A stretch of 64,000 nt of DNA from Botryotinia globosa (lineage: Eukaryota > Ascomycota > Leotiomycetes > Helotiales > Sclerotiniaceae). The position numbers and the translations under genes were made by a program. The number at the start of each line of letters is the position of its first letter. Position 1 is the first letter of the stretch. The notes under the pieces are model-generated. The model saw only the letters and a list, made by a program, of their open reading frames with translations. It did no database searches and was not told the origin of the DNA. Of the stretch, positions 13,631 through 25,838 are shown piece by piece. The DNA is taken from assembly GCA_014898425.1 (NCBI GenBank), contig RCSZ01000001.1:744001-808000 (forward strand). The letters run 5' to 3'.

Positions 13631-14650
13631 TAAATTGATACAAAAATCAAAAATTAAGATATCTTTGAAAATTCAATCTTTAAATTTATAAAAATACTCT
13701 TTATATTTTTTTGGATCTTTTTTATTTAATTTAATAATTGTTTTTACAATTATATTATTAAAAAATAGATTTAAAACACTGAAGCGTTTTTTAAATAATA
13801 AAACTTTAAATTTATATATCTAATTCTTTTACAATTTTAATTTATATTAGTATTTTGTATATAAATAAAAAGTATAAAAATAAAATGAATATCTATTTGT
13901 TTTTATTTTTTAATATTGATTATTATAATTAAAATAATTCTAATATTATATTAAATAAATTAAATAAATTAAATATATTAAATATTATTAAAGAATAGTT
14001 TAATATTTCCGAATATAATATTGAAAATAAATATAATCATTATAACTTCTGTAAATATTTTTAATCTAGAATTTATAAAGAAATTTATAGGTTTTATAAT
14101 TGATTTTATAATTATTATAATCTTTGAAAATATTATTATTTTCTTCATATTTTTTGATATTTATTTTTAACCATCTATCTATATTATATTACTATTAATT
14201 TCGAAATCTTTATAGAAATAATGAGATTTAATAATACTAAAGATTCTAAAAATAATATAACATTTAATAAATCCTGACTTTTATTATTTGAAAAGATTTT
14301 CTATAATTTTATATTGGAAAAAAAGATTTTTTAATTTATATTTAATATTAATATTGAAGATTATTTATAAAATACAAATATTCTATTTTGTTTAATAAAT
14401 CCTTTATCTCTTTTTATAATAAAAAATTATAAAAATTATAAAAACTTTTTTTTAATTAATATTTTGAATATAATATTGATAACTATAAATTATACTTTTA
14501 TTATTAATAACATATACATTTAGATTGAAAACTTTTCAATTTATATTAAATCCCATAATGAAAACGTTAATAAATATATCAATAAAATAATTTAAATTGT
14601 TTTATTTAATAAAATAATTTAGATTGTTTTATTTAACAAAATAATTTTGA
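13631..14650 (+). mobile_element. Tad-like LINE, copy B, 5'-end fragment
   Basis: Starts with the decayed LINE 5' end (AAATTGATACAAAAATC, then AAGATATCTTTG). It runs parallel to the first ~1 kb of copies A (3154) and E (39450), including the stretch equivalent to AATTGTTTTTACAATTAT. It lacks everything downstream and stops just before the H2 element at 14675. The 3' boundary is approximate. Confidence 0.65.
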
Positions 14651-14798
14651 TTTTTTGATTTTTTGATATAAATATCTTAATAATACAAATAGGAATTCTG
14701 TACGGTACTTCTACAGTATTCTATGTTGTATGGTACTCAATCGGAATAAAATATCTAAGCTGTACTCCTGATTGAATATAGTATGTACACCCCTAGTA

Positions 14799-16103
14799 AG
14801 AGTTGAGGCCCCGACTTATTACACATTTAAACGAGATTAAAGTAATTATTTAATTTTATATACTTTCTTTTAAAAATTGAATTATTATTTTAAAATTCAT
14901 TATTTTCGATTCAAATTCAAAATAGATATTGAATATAATTATGAAAATGATATTTATAAATTTGATCAAAATTAATATACTTTTTGATACTTTAGAGTTA
15001 TTCAAATTAGAATTAATAGAAAATCCTAAGGATAGATTATTTCAAATTTAAATATATTATAATTTATTACAAAAAATATATTTAAATTTAATTTAATTAA
15101 AAGAATTCAAAAAGAAAAGGTTTATTGAAAGTTTATAATAATTATTAAAAAGATTTATTGAATTATAAGAATAATTATTAAATATTGAAGTGAAAGAAGA
15201 ATAATTTTTAAACAAATGAAAAATATATTTAATATTGAAATTTCAATATATATAATTTGAAAGGAATTATATTGATATAAATATAGAAAGTATATAATAT
15301 ATTCTAGATTCTTTATTTCGAGAATATAAGTAAAAAAGAGATTAGATTTTATTTATAGATATTATTAGTAGGGAATTAATATTATTATTATTATTATTAG
15401 ATTAAAAAGAGGGGATTAAAAATTAGTTATATAATCGAATAAAAATATTTTTGAATTGGAAAAAGTGAATAGGATATAGGTTATTAAATAGATTGATAAA
15501 AAGAGATATATTAATTAAAAGAAATGTTGGTGATAATATAGAGTGTAATTGATTGAAATTATAAATCTCTATTAATCTTTTTAGAAAAGTTTAAAAGTAA
15601 TAAAAATATTATCTTCAAAGTATATATATAATCAATCCTTGAGTTTATTATATTTCTATTATTCAATAAATTAGAATCTGAATATATAATTATAAAGAAT
15701 AATTTTAAAGTATATTTAGGGTATATTTGTAAAACTTGATTAAAGTATAATGTAAAAAGCTTTAATTAATTATTTTTCTTTTTAGATTTTAATTTAATTG
15801 AGAAAATATAATAATAAATGAAAAAGGAATTAAAAAAGTTATTATTTGTATCTATTTTTATAAAGGAATTGAAATATAAATTGTAAGTTGTTTAGAATAG
15901 AATAGATTCTTTAGATTTCAGATTATATATTGAGAGATTAATTTGTAAGATTGAAAATATAATTAAAATATAAGGATTAGCTATTATTTATTAATATAAT
16001 ATTCAATTTTTATAAGATTATATTATATGATTGATTGATTATTAAATTTTAAAAAATGAGATCGAAAAATGAGTAGTATACAATAAACCGGAGCCTCAAC
16101 TCT
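14799..16103. mobile_element. TA-flanked element with AGAGTTGAGG inverted ends (1.3 kb)
   Basis: The left end AGAGTTGAGGCCCCGACTTA and right end AATAAACCGGAGCCTCAACT form a terminal inverted repeat of about 25 bp. TA occurs on both sides (14797-14798, 16104-16105). Comparison with H1 (51027-51934) shows clean interruption of host sequence between CTAG and ATAATAAAAG. Length and TA TSD suit a decayed Tc1/mariner/pogo-type transposon. The interior is AT-rich with no recognisable transposase, so it may be degraded or non-autonomous. The ends kept their G and C better than the interior. Only one copy was seen in this window. Confidence 0.75.
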
Positions 16104-16530
16104 TATAATAAAAGCATCGTTAAAGTACAATTAAATAACCCCTGTAAACCTTATAGTTAGCCCCTATAAGCCCTATAGTTAATCTTTATAAGAATCGAAA
16201 TAAAAAATCTAAAAAATAAAAAAATAAAAGTTATAGAATTAAGATAAATTATTTTTTTATAATGAGTCCTACCAAAAAAAGAGCTATAATTAAAAAAGAA
16301 TTTATATTTAAATTTATAATAAATTTATTTAGTAATTAATTTCTATATTATATTATTATATATGATATTAGATCTTTATTTTAAAGAAAATAAATTTCAT
16401 AAATTTGAAATCATTATATAAATGGAATCTTATAAAAAAATAATGTATAATATTCGAAGATTTTAAAATAAATATATTAATCTTGTAATAATATTATATA
16501 TCGAATTACAAATATCTAAAACTATCATTA

Positions 16531-17259
16531 TACCAGGGGCCTGCGAGCCCCCGGACCCCGTGCTTTTTGAGAAAGTATTATATAATTATATTTATAATTA
16601 TAAAATTCTAAAAAAGAAATTTTATTGAAAGCTTGTAAACAAAATCAGTTTATCTTTTTTCATTCAGATTTTTTAATTTTATCCAGATTTTTTAATTTTA
16701 TTCAGATTTTTTAATTTTATTCAGATTTTTTAATTTTATTTAGATTTTTTGATTTTATTCAGATTTTTTAATTTTATTCAGATTTTAATGGGTTATATTA
16801 CTTCAGATCATCAATTATATTATTAAACTATGAAAACTATAATATGAAAATAATTTTAATTAATATTAAATCTACTATATTCGATATAAACCCTTTTCAA
16901 TTGATTATATAAGCTTTAGTTATATCTACATTATTTAAACTTGAATTCTTTAGAAAACCTTTAATTTTGAAACTAATATTATAAAAATTATATTATTTTA
17001 AAACCTTTAGCTTTTTCTATATAATTACTACTTTTGTTTTCTTTTTATTTAATTAATTTAAATAATTTTGTTAAAAACTTTTAAAAATCTATATTATAGT
17101 TATAATACTAAGGAAATTAAATCAATCAAATCGCTTAAATCAAATTAATCAGATTATTTGAATCAACTCTCATTAAACAAAAGTTCTCTTTATATATATA
17201 TATATATATATACCTTCAACCTTTACAAACAGTAAAAATATTAAGGAGGTAAACCTCCA
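16531..17259. mobile_element. insert of unknown type with GC-rich head (J repeat)
   Basis: This stretch interrupts H2 relative to H1 and H3. It begins with a striking GC-rich segment (16531-16562, containing GGGGCCTGCGAGCCCC, whose GGGG and CCCC can pair). It ends with a small perfect palindrome GGAGGTAAACCTCC (about 17,246-17,259). Its right half recurs in decayed form at about 22,480-22,895 and 54,340-54,540, so it is a repeat family. No TSD was identified and no coding frame seen. Superfamily unknown. Confidence 0.5.
16662..16786. repeat. 19-bp tandem repeat, ~6.5 copies
   Basis: Unit ATTCAGATTTTTTAATTTT repeated six and a half times with single-base variants. It lies inside the J insert. 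Confidence 0.9.
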
Positions 17260-17559
17260 ATAAAACATTAATTTTTAATTTTTATATTAATTTTATAAAA
17301 TTTAAAACATAATAACTATATTATATAATAATTTAAATATCAACTTTAATATTATTTTATTAAAAGTTTTTTTTATTAATTTCTAAATCTCTGATTGGGT
17401 AAGGTATTATTATTATATTAATACTATATAGGGGTTCAAGTATTATAGAAATATTAGTATTACAAATACTATAGAAATATTACTCTATTAATACTAATAC
17501 TGTATTTCTATTATTTTATATCTCTACTTGTTCTATTAAAATAATAATTATTTATATAA

Positions 17560-18790
17560 TCTCTTTTTTGTTTATAAAATAAAGATATAATATAATAATA
17601 GAACGAAATTATTTTAAATTCAATATACTAATTATAATCTATTTATTTTCTTTCGTGTAGAAAAGTATATTAATTTTATGAAATAAATATTTTTTTTATA
17701 ATTAAAAAATTCCTTTTTATTTAGAAAATTATTTTGATTATTCTACTTGTTCAAAACTCAAATATTCTTTCAATTAATATTGTTTGAAATAATATTAAAC
17801 TTCATTTTACTATATATTGAAACAATTAATATTTTTTATTTTATTCAATATTGAAATCGCTTTTAGTTAAATAATATATTAAAGGAACAAAACTGAAAAT
17901 TATAAATTATTGTTTTATTTATATTAATCTAAAGATGATTTTTATTATGAATGAATTTGTATTATTATATACAAGAGTTTATATCTTTATATATATGTTA
18001 TAATTTAAAATCTTTAGATTTTTTAGGGTTTGTTAAATTTCAAAAATCAATTAAAATATAATAGTTATAATCTAAATAGTTTTATGTTTACATATTTATA
18101 GTTATTCAAGATTCTTAAATATTAGTAATATTAATTTATTAAAAATTAAAATTGCAAGAGTTAGTATATATATGAAATGTTTCTATTAATATTAATCTAA
18201 TAAATTTTTGAATATTATATTAATATTAATATGGAGTTTCTTTAGTTTCCCAATTATTGAATTTCTTAGAATTAATATAGAGGAATTTTTCTTTTGATTA
18301 TTTGAAATCCTTCAAAAAATTGTAAATGGAAAAACAAAATTTAAATTGAAATTATAAAAATTTAAATTTACTTCTAAACTAAGAATTAATTAATAATAAA
18401 AAGAAATCTAGCTTGTTCATAAAAAATAATTATTTAATTAAATTTATATTTATAAAAAAATATTTCAATTATGGAAATATCGAATATTTTTGTTTTCAAA
18501 CATTTAATAATTATATTAACTATTTTATACTGAATCTTTTTTTTTTCAAATAATCTTGAGTTTATTTTTAATGAAAATAAAAATATTATAATTTTCATAT
18601 TATAGAATAAAAGAATATTTATTATAACTAATTTCAAGTGCATCATAATAATTAATATATGAAAATAATATAATATAATCAATATTAATAAAGTTTTTAT
18701 ATTTCTTTATTTTATTATTATGATGAATAGAGATTTTATTTATTTATATTATTTTGAAATATAATATTGAAATATAATATTTTTAATACA
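17560..18790 (-). mobile_element. Tad-like LINE, copy K, internal fragment
   Basis: The plus strand parallels parts of LINE copy C (27024-33833), for example the stretch around 18,060-18,160 against 31,790-31,990 and 18,430-18,660 against 32,200-32,440. The LINE sense strand is therefore minus here. No LINE end or TSD was identified and the boundaries are approximate. The region ends by a short shared phrase (GTATTGGGCCGATCAT, about 18,820) that recurs inverted near 45,320, next to LINE copy F. Confidence 0.5.
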
Positions 18791-18936
18791 TTAAGTATTA
18801 TAGGTATTAATCGGTTTAGTATTGGGCCGATCATTATATTCAGATAAAAAACTTTTTACATATATATATATAACTTTAAAAAAAGATTTGAGAGAAATGA
18901 ATAAAAAGTTTTATTATAGATTTATATTTATATTAA

Positions 18937-19458
18937 CGGTAATTTACTTTCACACTATTAAAAATCTAATAAATTATTTTCATACTATTAAGATTATTAT
19001 CTTTTTACTTTTATATCATTTAGATTCTGATAAAAAAAAACTAGATTCTATAATAGATTCTAATTTTATATATATAGATTCTATAGATTATAGAGATTCT
19101 ATAATTTCATTATAGATTCTATTATTATAGATCCATAATTCTATTAATAGATTTTAAATATTCCATTGTTTATTTTTAGATTCCAGTATTTTATTCAATT
19201 GATTCTATATAAAATTAAGGTAAAAGGGGAGGGGACTAATTAGAATTATATAGATATAGTTTTTATTCCTTTTGAAAAAGAAAAGGGAAAAATGAAAGAA
19301 TAGCAGGGAATATAGAATCTATAATGGGAGTATAGAACCTATAACAGAATCTAATTTCTTTTAATTAGAATCTGAGTAATATGAAAGTAAAAAGATATCA
19401 ATTTTAATAGTAAAAAAATAATTCATTAAGGTTTTAATAGTATTAGAGTAATTTACCG
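18937..19458. mobile_element. Mutator-type miniature element, copy 3 (522 bp)
   Basis: Best preserved member of the family: ends CGGTAATTTACTTTCACAC and GTATTAGAGTAATTTACCG, with a perfect 9-bp TSD TTATATTAA (18928-18936 and 19459-19467). The interior has many short repeats of AGATTCTATAAT-like words. A plus-strand open frame starting at 18822 runs into it and is judged not to be a gene. Confidence 0.88.
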
Positions 19459-19467
19459 TTATATTAA

Positions 19468-21706
19468 TTCTTGTTTTATATTTATTCTTAAATATTCTTT
19501 TCATTTTTAATGTTAGAGTAAATAAATAATTAGTTTTCGAAAATAAACTTTAAAACTTTCAAAATAAGTTTTTTAAAGATTTCTTTTAAATTAGATTATA
19601 ATATATTTATAATATATTATTAGTATATAATTGATATTTTTTAAATCAAAATAATTCTTATATTATTTATAAAATTGAATTCAAAGAAAACTAAAAAGAG
19701 AAGATGTTTCTAAAATTAGAATTCTGTAGAATATTCATAAAACATTTTTATAATATGTTATCAATATTCTTTTAAAAAATAAATAATTGAAAGAAAAGAA
19801 AGAATATTAAAAAGAAAAAAATCTTGTTGCAATTTTTTTTATTTCATTCTAAATAATATTTATAAAATATCCACAAAGTATTCATTTTATTCATTAAAGA
19901 AAAGATATTTTTAAGATTTCTATACCTTGAATATTTTTCGGATATCCGAGATATTCTAATTTCGAGGATTTAATAAAAAATTAATAGAACTTTATATTTT
20001 CAGATTTTCTTTTTTGAAAAAAAGTAATATCTATAGATTAATAATACTTTTATTTTATAAATCTATTGAAAAAACAAAATCTTTTTATAATATCTTAAAT
20101 ATTTTTCATATAAATGAAGGATCAAGCTAATTATTTTGGAAATAATTAAATTCATTGGGAAAAATTGATTATAAATAATCAATCTTATATTGAATATTTT
20201 ATATATTAATAAAAGACAGAATTATATTTGATTTAAATCGATTTATTTAATAATAAGATAAAAGTAAATTATTTTAGGATTTTAGATTTCAAATGATTTT
20301 TAAATCTTCAGAAATTTTCTTGGATTTCAAAAGTTTCTCTCAGGTTTTGAGAGTTTAATAAACAGTCAATGGAACTTTGTATTTTTAAATTATTCTCAGA
20401 ATTCTCAGGTTTTTCAGATATCTTTTGGAGTTTCAGGAATTCCCTTAAGTTTCGAGGATTTTCCTCAGATTTCAAGAATTTAATAAAAAACTAATAGAAC
20501 TCTGCATTTTCAAATTAATCTTAGGATTTTCAGACTTCTCAGATATCTTTCAGATCGTTTAGATTGTCAAGAATTCCTTTAGATTGTCAAGAATTCCTTT
20601 AGATTTCGAAAATACACTTTAGATTTCAAAGGCTTAATAAAAAACTAATAAAACTTTGTATTTTCACATTATTTTTAAAACATTTCATTTTCAATATTAT
20701 TTAATTTTTGAAAGATTCTACATTTTCAAGATAATTAAAAATTTCATATTCTAAATATCTTTTGATTTTTCGAATATTTCAGATTTTGAAGATTGTTCAG
20801 ATAAAGATTCTAAATATCTTTTAATTATTCAATCTTTCAGATTTTCAGAATTTTCAAGATTTTAGATATTATATAATAAAATACTATTACATTTTAATGA
20901 ATATAAATTTTTAATATTTTTAAAAAAAAAATTAAAAGAGTTAAAAAAGTTAAAAAATTAAAAAAAATTAAAAAAATTAAAAAATTAAAAAGTTAAAAAT
21001 TAAAAAGGTAAAAAATTAAAAAGGTAAAAAATTAAAAAATTAAAAAATTAAAAAATTAAAAAATTAAAAAATTAAAAAATTAAAAAATTAAAAAATTAAA
21101 AAATTAAAAAATTAAAAAATTAAAAAATTAAAAAATTGATTTTTATTATTAAATATACATCATTAGTTATTAAAAACAAATCATTTTCTTTTTAATCTTC
21201 AAAAAGTTTTAATTTTTTAATTCTAAAAATATTAATACTATTTATCACATTAACTTATACAATTTTGTTCTTTTTAGGATTTTTAAAAAACAAATAGTTT
21301 TCAAAAACAAAAATTGAAAAAAGGAAAACAAAATTTTATTCAATGTAAATTATTATTTCATCAAAAATAAATCAATCTCTTCTTTCGAATTTTTGAAATG
21401 TTTCGAATTTCGAATTTTAAAAATAACAATTTAAATTAATTTATAAAACTTTATTATTTTCAAGATTTCGGAATTTTCAGGATTTCATATATTTCAAAAA
21501 AACTAATAACTTTCAAAAAAAGAATCAAAAAAAGAAAAACAAAACCCTACTATTAAATATGAATTCTTAATTTATTGAAAATAAATCGATTTCTTTTTTT
21601 TATCAAATTTTTCTAATTTTCAAAGTATTTAAAATTTTCAAACTTTAGATCAACTTTTAAACTTCAATTTTTGGATTCATTCTTGATATTCTTATATTAT
21701 AATATA
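19468..21706. other. AT-rich spacer with degenerate internal repeats
   Basis: AT-rich. From about 20,280 to 20,890 several related phrases recur at intervals of roughly 100-160 bases (TTTCAAGAATTTAATAAAAA, AACTTTGTATTTTC, TTCAGATATCTTT), suggesting an old degenerate tandem array. It is followed by the short-unit array at 20,930-21,138. No gene, RNA or clear transposon end. Confidence 0.5.
20930..21138. repeat. 8-bp minisatellite AAAAAATT
   Basis: Around 25 units of AAAAAATT, regular from about 21,020 to 21,138 and imperfect (with GTTAAAA and GGTAAAA variants) before that. Confidence 0.9.
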
Positions 21707-21985
21707 CCTTAATAACACAAATAAAACTTTGAAATGATAGAAATATAATAGTAATATTAATAAAATAAAATAATATTTTATAATATTACAAATATTAATA
21801 AAATAATACTTTTATAATATTACAAATATTAATGAAATAATATTTCTACAATATTCGAGATTCTAAATGACATTTGAATTTCTAAATAGTGTTTGAATTT
21901 CTGAACAATTCTAGTACTAATAGAGTGGTATTTTTGTGGTACTCGAACCCTTGAATGGTACTCGAACCTCTGTACAGTGCTAATA

Positions 21986-21988
<3 letters not shown>
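21707..21988 (-). mobile_element. H-family element, right-end fragment (H4), inverted
   Basis: Starts CCTTAATAACACAAAT after TA and continues as the reverse complement of the right part of H1 (51027-51934), including TGGTACTCGAACCYTTG and CTGTACAGTGCTAATA. It stops where the (TAG)n end of LINE copy D begins. The remaining part of the H element is not found on the far side of copy D. Confidence 0.7.
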
Positions 21989-22021
<33 letters not shown>

Positions 22022-25000
22022 GTATTTATTAAAATTCACTGAGCCGATATGAGACTAACCCTAGGAATTTTCTAAAGAATATAAAAATATACTAAGCTAT
22101 AAACTTAAAATAATATTTTAAAGAATAAATTTTATATTACTAAGCTATAAACTTAAATTAATATTCTAAAGAATAAATTATATATATAAAAATCAAAAAG
22201 TTTATTTGAATAATTTCTTTTTTATTAATTGAAATAAAATTAATAAAATTCAAAAATTCCAAGTAACTAAATATAATTTCAAAAAGTTAACAAATACATA
22301 TTATAAAAATAAACATTTATATAAATAATTGAGTTTAATATATATATATATATATATCAAAAGATATTTTTAGTATCCTTTTAATTATTGTTTAAATTAA
22401 ATATTAAAAAAGTGAAATCTTAATGTTTAAAAAAAGAATAAAAAGAAAAGAAAAAATTGCTTTTAATAAAAATAAATATTAAAATGAAATAATCATTTTC
22501 ATATTAGATTGTTAATTATATTATTAAATCACAAAAACTATAATATTAAAATAATTTTTGTTATTATTAAATTTATTATACTTAATATATTTAAATCTCT
22601 TTCAATTCATTTAAAAAACCTTAGTTTTAGAACTAATATTATAAAAATAATATTTTTTAAAAGCTTTTAATCTTTTATATATAATTGTTACTTTTTCTTT
22701 TTTTTTCAATTTAGATAACTTTATTGAAAAACCCTGAATATTATAATTCCAATATCAAGAATATTATATACAAAGGTTTTAATCAATCATATTATTCAGA
22801 TCCAATTTCAAACTAAACAAATCAACTTTTTTATATATCTATAACTTCAGCTCTCACAAACAACAAGAATATCAAGAAGATAAACCTTTAATTAAATTTT
22901 TAAATAAAATTTCTTTTCATTGTTTGATATATTTATTGAATATTATAATATTGTTTTTATTAAATTATATTATGTATATAATTATTAGTAAGTTAAAAGA
23001 TATGTTAAATTAATATATAATTATAATATATATATTAAATGTTTATTATGTAAAACATTAATTATATATAAAAGTATATTTCCAAGTTTTGTTATATATT
23101 TTATAAATATCTATTGATTTTAAAGAATTAGATTATAAATTGTAATGTTATTTTTATTAATCAAAATAAATATTATTATTTTTGAATATGAAAATAATAC
23201 TATTAAATTTCAATAGATAATTATGAATTGACTTTTTATAATTTTTAATTATAAAATCCTTCTATGTGAATAGTTTATTTTCAATTTATATGAATATGTT
23301 ATTTATTTAATATATTTATATAAAGTCTGTTAATGTTGAGTTTAATTCTTTTATTATTGATATATCAAAAACAAGAGTTATAAATAAATTGTTGTATTTT
23401 AAGATTTTTATAATAATAAATATAATATAATTAGAATTAATAGTTTTTATCTTAAGAATATTATATAATAATTTGATAATAGATAGAATTATATCAATTA
23501 AGTGATTTTTTTCTATCAAAATATATATATAGAGAATATAATATAAATTCGAAATTAATTAAATATATATTTGAATGATATTTCGAATATATATATTTAT
23601 CTTGTTTTTTTTTCGAATATTTGTAATTAATGAAATCAAAATATATTAATATATTTATTGAATTATTAATAATTATAATAAAATAATAGATTTATAAATA
23701 TTATTATATATTTAAATCATGAATTGTAATTTCTAGAGTTTAGTATTTATTCTTTTATTTTTGATGTTCTCAATAAAGTATAATTTGAAGATTTATATAT
23801 TAAAAGGAATATTCAATAATAATATAATTTTCAATATACGTTTGACTATCCATTTATTAATCTCTTTGTTTCTAGACTTTTTATATAACATTAGATTTAG
23901 AAGATGAATAATAAAATAATCAAGATAATCATTTTGTATATAAACTCAAATCTAAATTATAATTATTTATAAAAACGATAATAATAAAAATATCTCATTA
24001 TTTTTAAACAATCCTAAAAAAGGTTTCTTAGGATTTGTAACATATATAATTAATATATTAAAAATAAATGATATAACTTTATTGGATTTTAGCAAAATTA
24101 TCTTATATTCACTAAGATGATCTGGAATATAATTAATTTAATCAATTTAATTAATCTAATCAATTTGATCAATTTGGTAATAAAACTTTATCAATATAAA
24201 TCTAAATTTTATAAGTTTATAAGATAGGTTAAGTATATATATCTCTTTATTTATATCAAGGAATAAGAAAAGTTCTTTTTATTCTTTTGATATAATACTA
24301 TTGTCTTCTTTTCAAACTAAGATATTACTATTTAATAACAATTTATAAAATATAATAATTAAAAAACCATTATACATAATTAGAGCCTCTTATACCTTTA
24401 TTACATTATAAATTTTGTAAATCTTTATTATAATTTTAGGAATTATTATAAGTTATTATAAAATCATAAGTATTAAAAGATTACTTTGAATAATATAAAG
24501 GAGAATATTGAAAATAAATAAAATAAATACTGATCTATTTGATTTAATGATATTATTAATAATTGTTATAATTATTTGAAATAAATAATTTTTTTAATAT
24601 CTAAATCACAAATTTTATTATAACCAATTTTATAAAATCTATACAATAATATATAAAATCTTTCAATAATATTAATCAAATAATAAGTTTTTATAAAAAG
24701 TTGTTTTAAATCTGAATAAATATCAATATAATATATTACTGAAACAATTTTTTAATAAAGTAAATATTTATATTGTAAATATTATATTCTAATAGATCAA
24801 TATATATATTGATTTAATATTTATAAAATTTATTTTATAGATTTTCTGGTTATATTATTTAATTATTAAATAATTTGAAAAAATAAATTGCTTTATCAAT
24901 AATAGTAAAAGCTTTATTTATTATTATTATATTATTATTTATATTTATAAATAAAATAAGGATTTCTATGATTTATAATTATATTAGGGTTTGAAAATAA

Positions 25001-25838
25001 TTAGAAATATAGTATCTAATATTTATGGAATTTTTAATTAACTGGATTTATTACAAAATAAATTAAAAATATTATTATTTATTGAAATAAAAGTCTAATC
25101 AACAATAATAAGTATTATATTTAGAATATTAATAAAAAAGTTTTTCAACAACTTTAATAAATCTTTATTATAAAAAAAATTAAAAGATTTTTTAAATAAA
25201 TAATAGATTCATATTTCGTAAATAATCTCCAATTCTGATATTATAAACAAACTAAAATAAAGATTTTTTTATATAAAAATATAAGAAGTTTTTTCACATA
25301 AAATAAAATAAAATCTATTAAATATTATATTATTCCTAAAGCCTTTAATATTATCAGACTTTATTATTTTTATAAAGATTTTAAAATCAATAATAAATAT
25401 AATATAAATAAAAGATTGAATAAAAATATTAAAAGATATAGAAGAAAGTAATATTATTTACAAAAACTATACTAATTATATATTTAAAAACATCAAACTA
25501 TTTTTTAATAATATTTAATATACTAAAAATAATATTAACAATATTTTAATTATAATAATTGATAATATAAAATAGAAATAAATAAATAAAAAAGTATTTA
25601 TTATTATTATTATTATTATAAAAAGTTAATATTAATTAAAGATTATAAAACTTTTAAACATATAAATCTAAAGTCTTATAATAATTAAAGAAATTCAGAA
25701 TTTTAAAAATATTATCTAATAATATTATTACAAAGATAATTATCAAACTAAATAAAAAGATTTAAAGAATTTCTTTTTTGTAAATTTAAAGATTGAAATT
25801 CCAAAGATATCTCAATTCTTGAATATTGTGTCGATCTG
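21989..25838 (-). mobile_element. Tad-like LINE, copy D, internally rearranged (3.85 kb)
   Basis: The 3' end is (TAG)n/(TAC)n at 21,989-22,020 and the 5' end is TCGATCTG at 25,831-25,838 (sense strand minus). Both ends match copies A, C and E. It is about 2.2 kb shorter than full length and contains a J-like segment at about 22,480-22,895. Flanks show no TSD: sequence before the tail is GTACAGTGCTAATA and after the 5' end TGGAGCAACTACG. The two ends may therefore come from different insertions joined by deletion or recombination (inference). Confidence 0.68.

Larger units (their letters stand above)
14675..17541 (+). mobile_element. H-family TA-flanked element, interrupted copy H2
   Basis: Left end TCTTAATAATACAAATAGG and right end CTCTACTTGTTCTATTAAAA match the intact copy H1 (51027-51934), with TA on each side (14673-14674, 17542-17543). 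Shared internal blocks occur at 14675-14796, 16106-16530 and about 17260-17541. The copy is split by a 1.3-kb element with AGAGTTGAGG ends (14799-16103) and by a ~0.73-kb insert with a GC-rich head (16531-17259). No coding capacity. Confidence 0.78.

Noticed and set aside
16531..17259. Helitron as identity of the J insert (hairpin near a CTGG-like end)
   Set aside because: No TC start at the other end, hairpin position is wrong, and no Rep/helicase trace.
18434..19115. Open frames of 82 (minus) and 97 (plus) codons
   Set aside because: They lie in LINE copy K and across a miniature element's end; composition is that of AT-rich noise.
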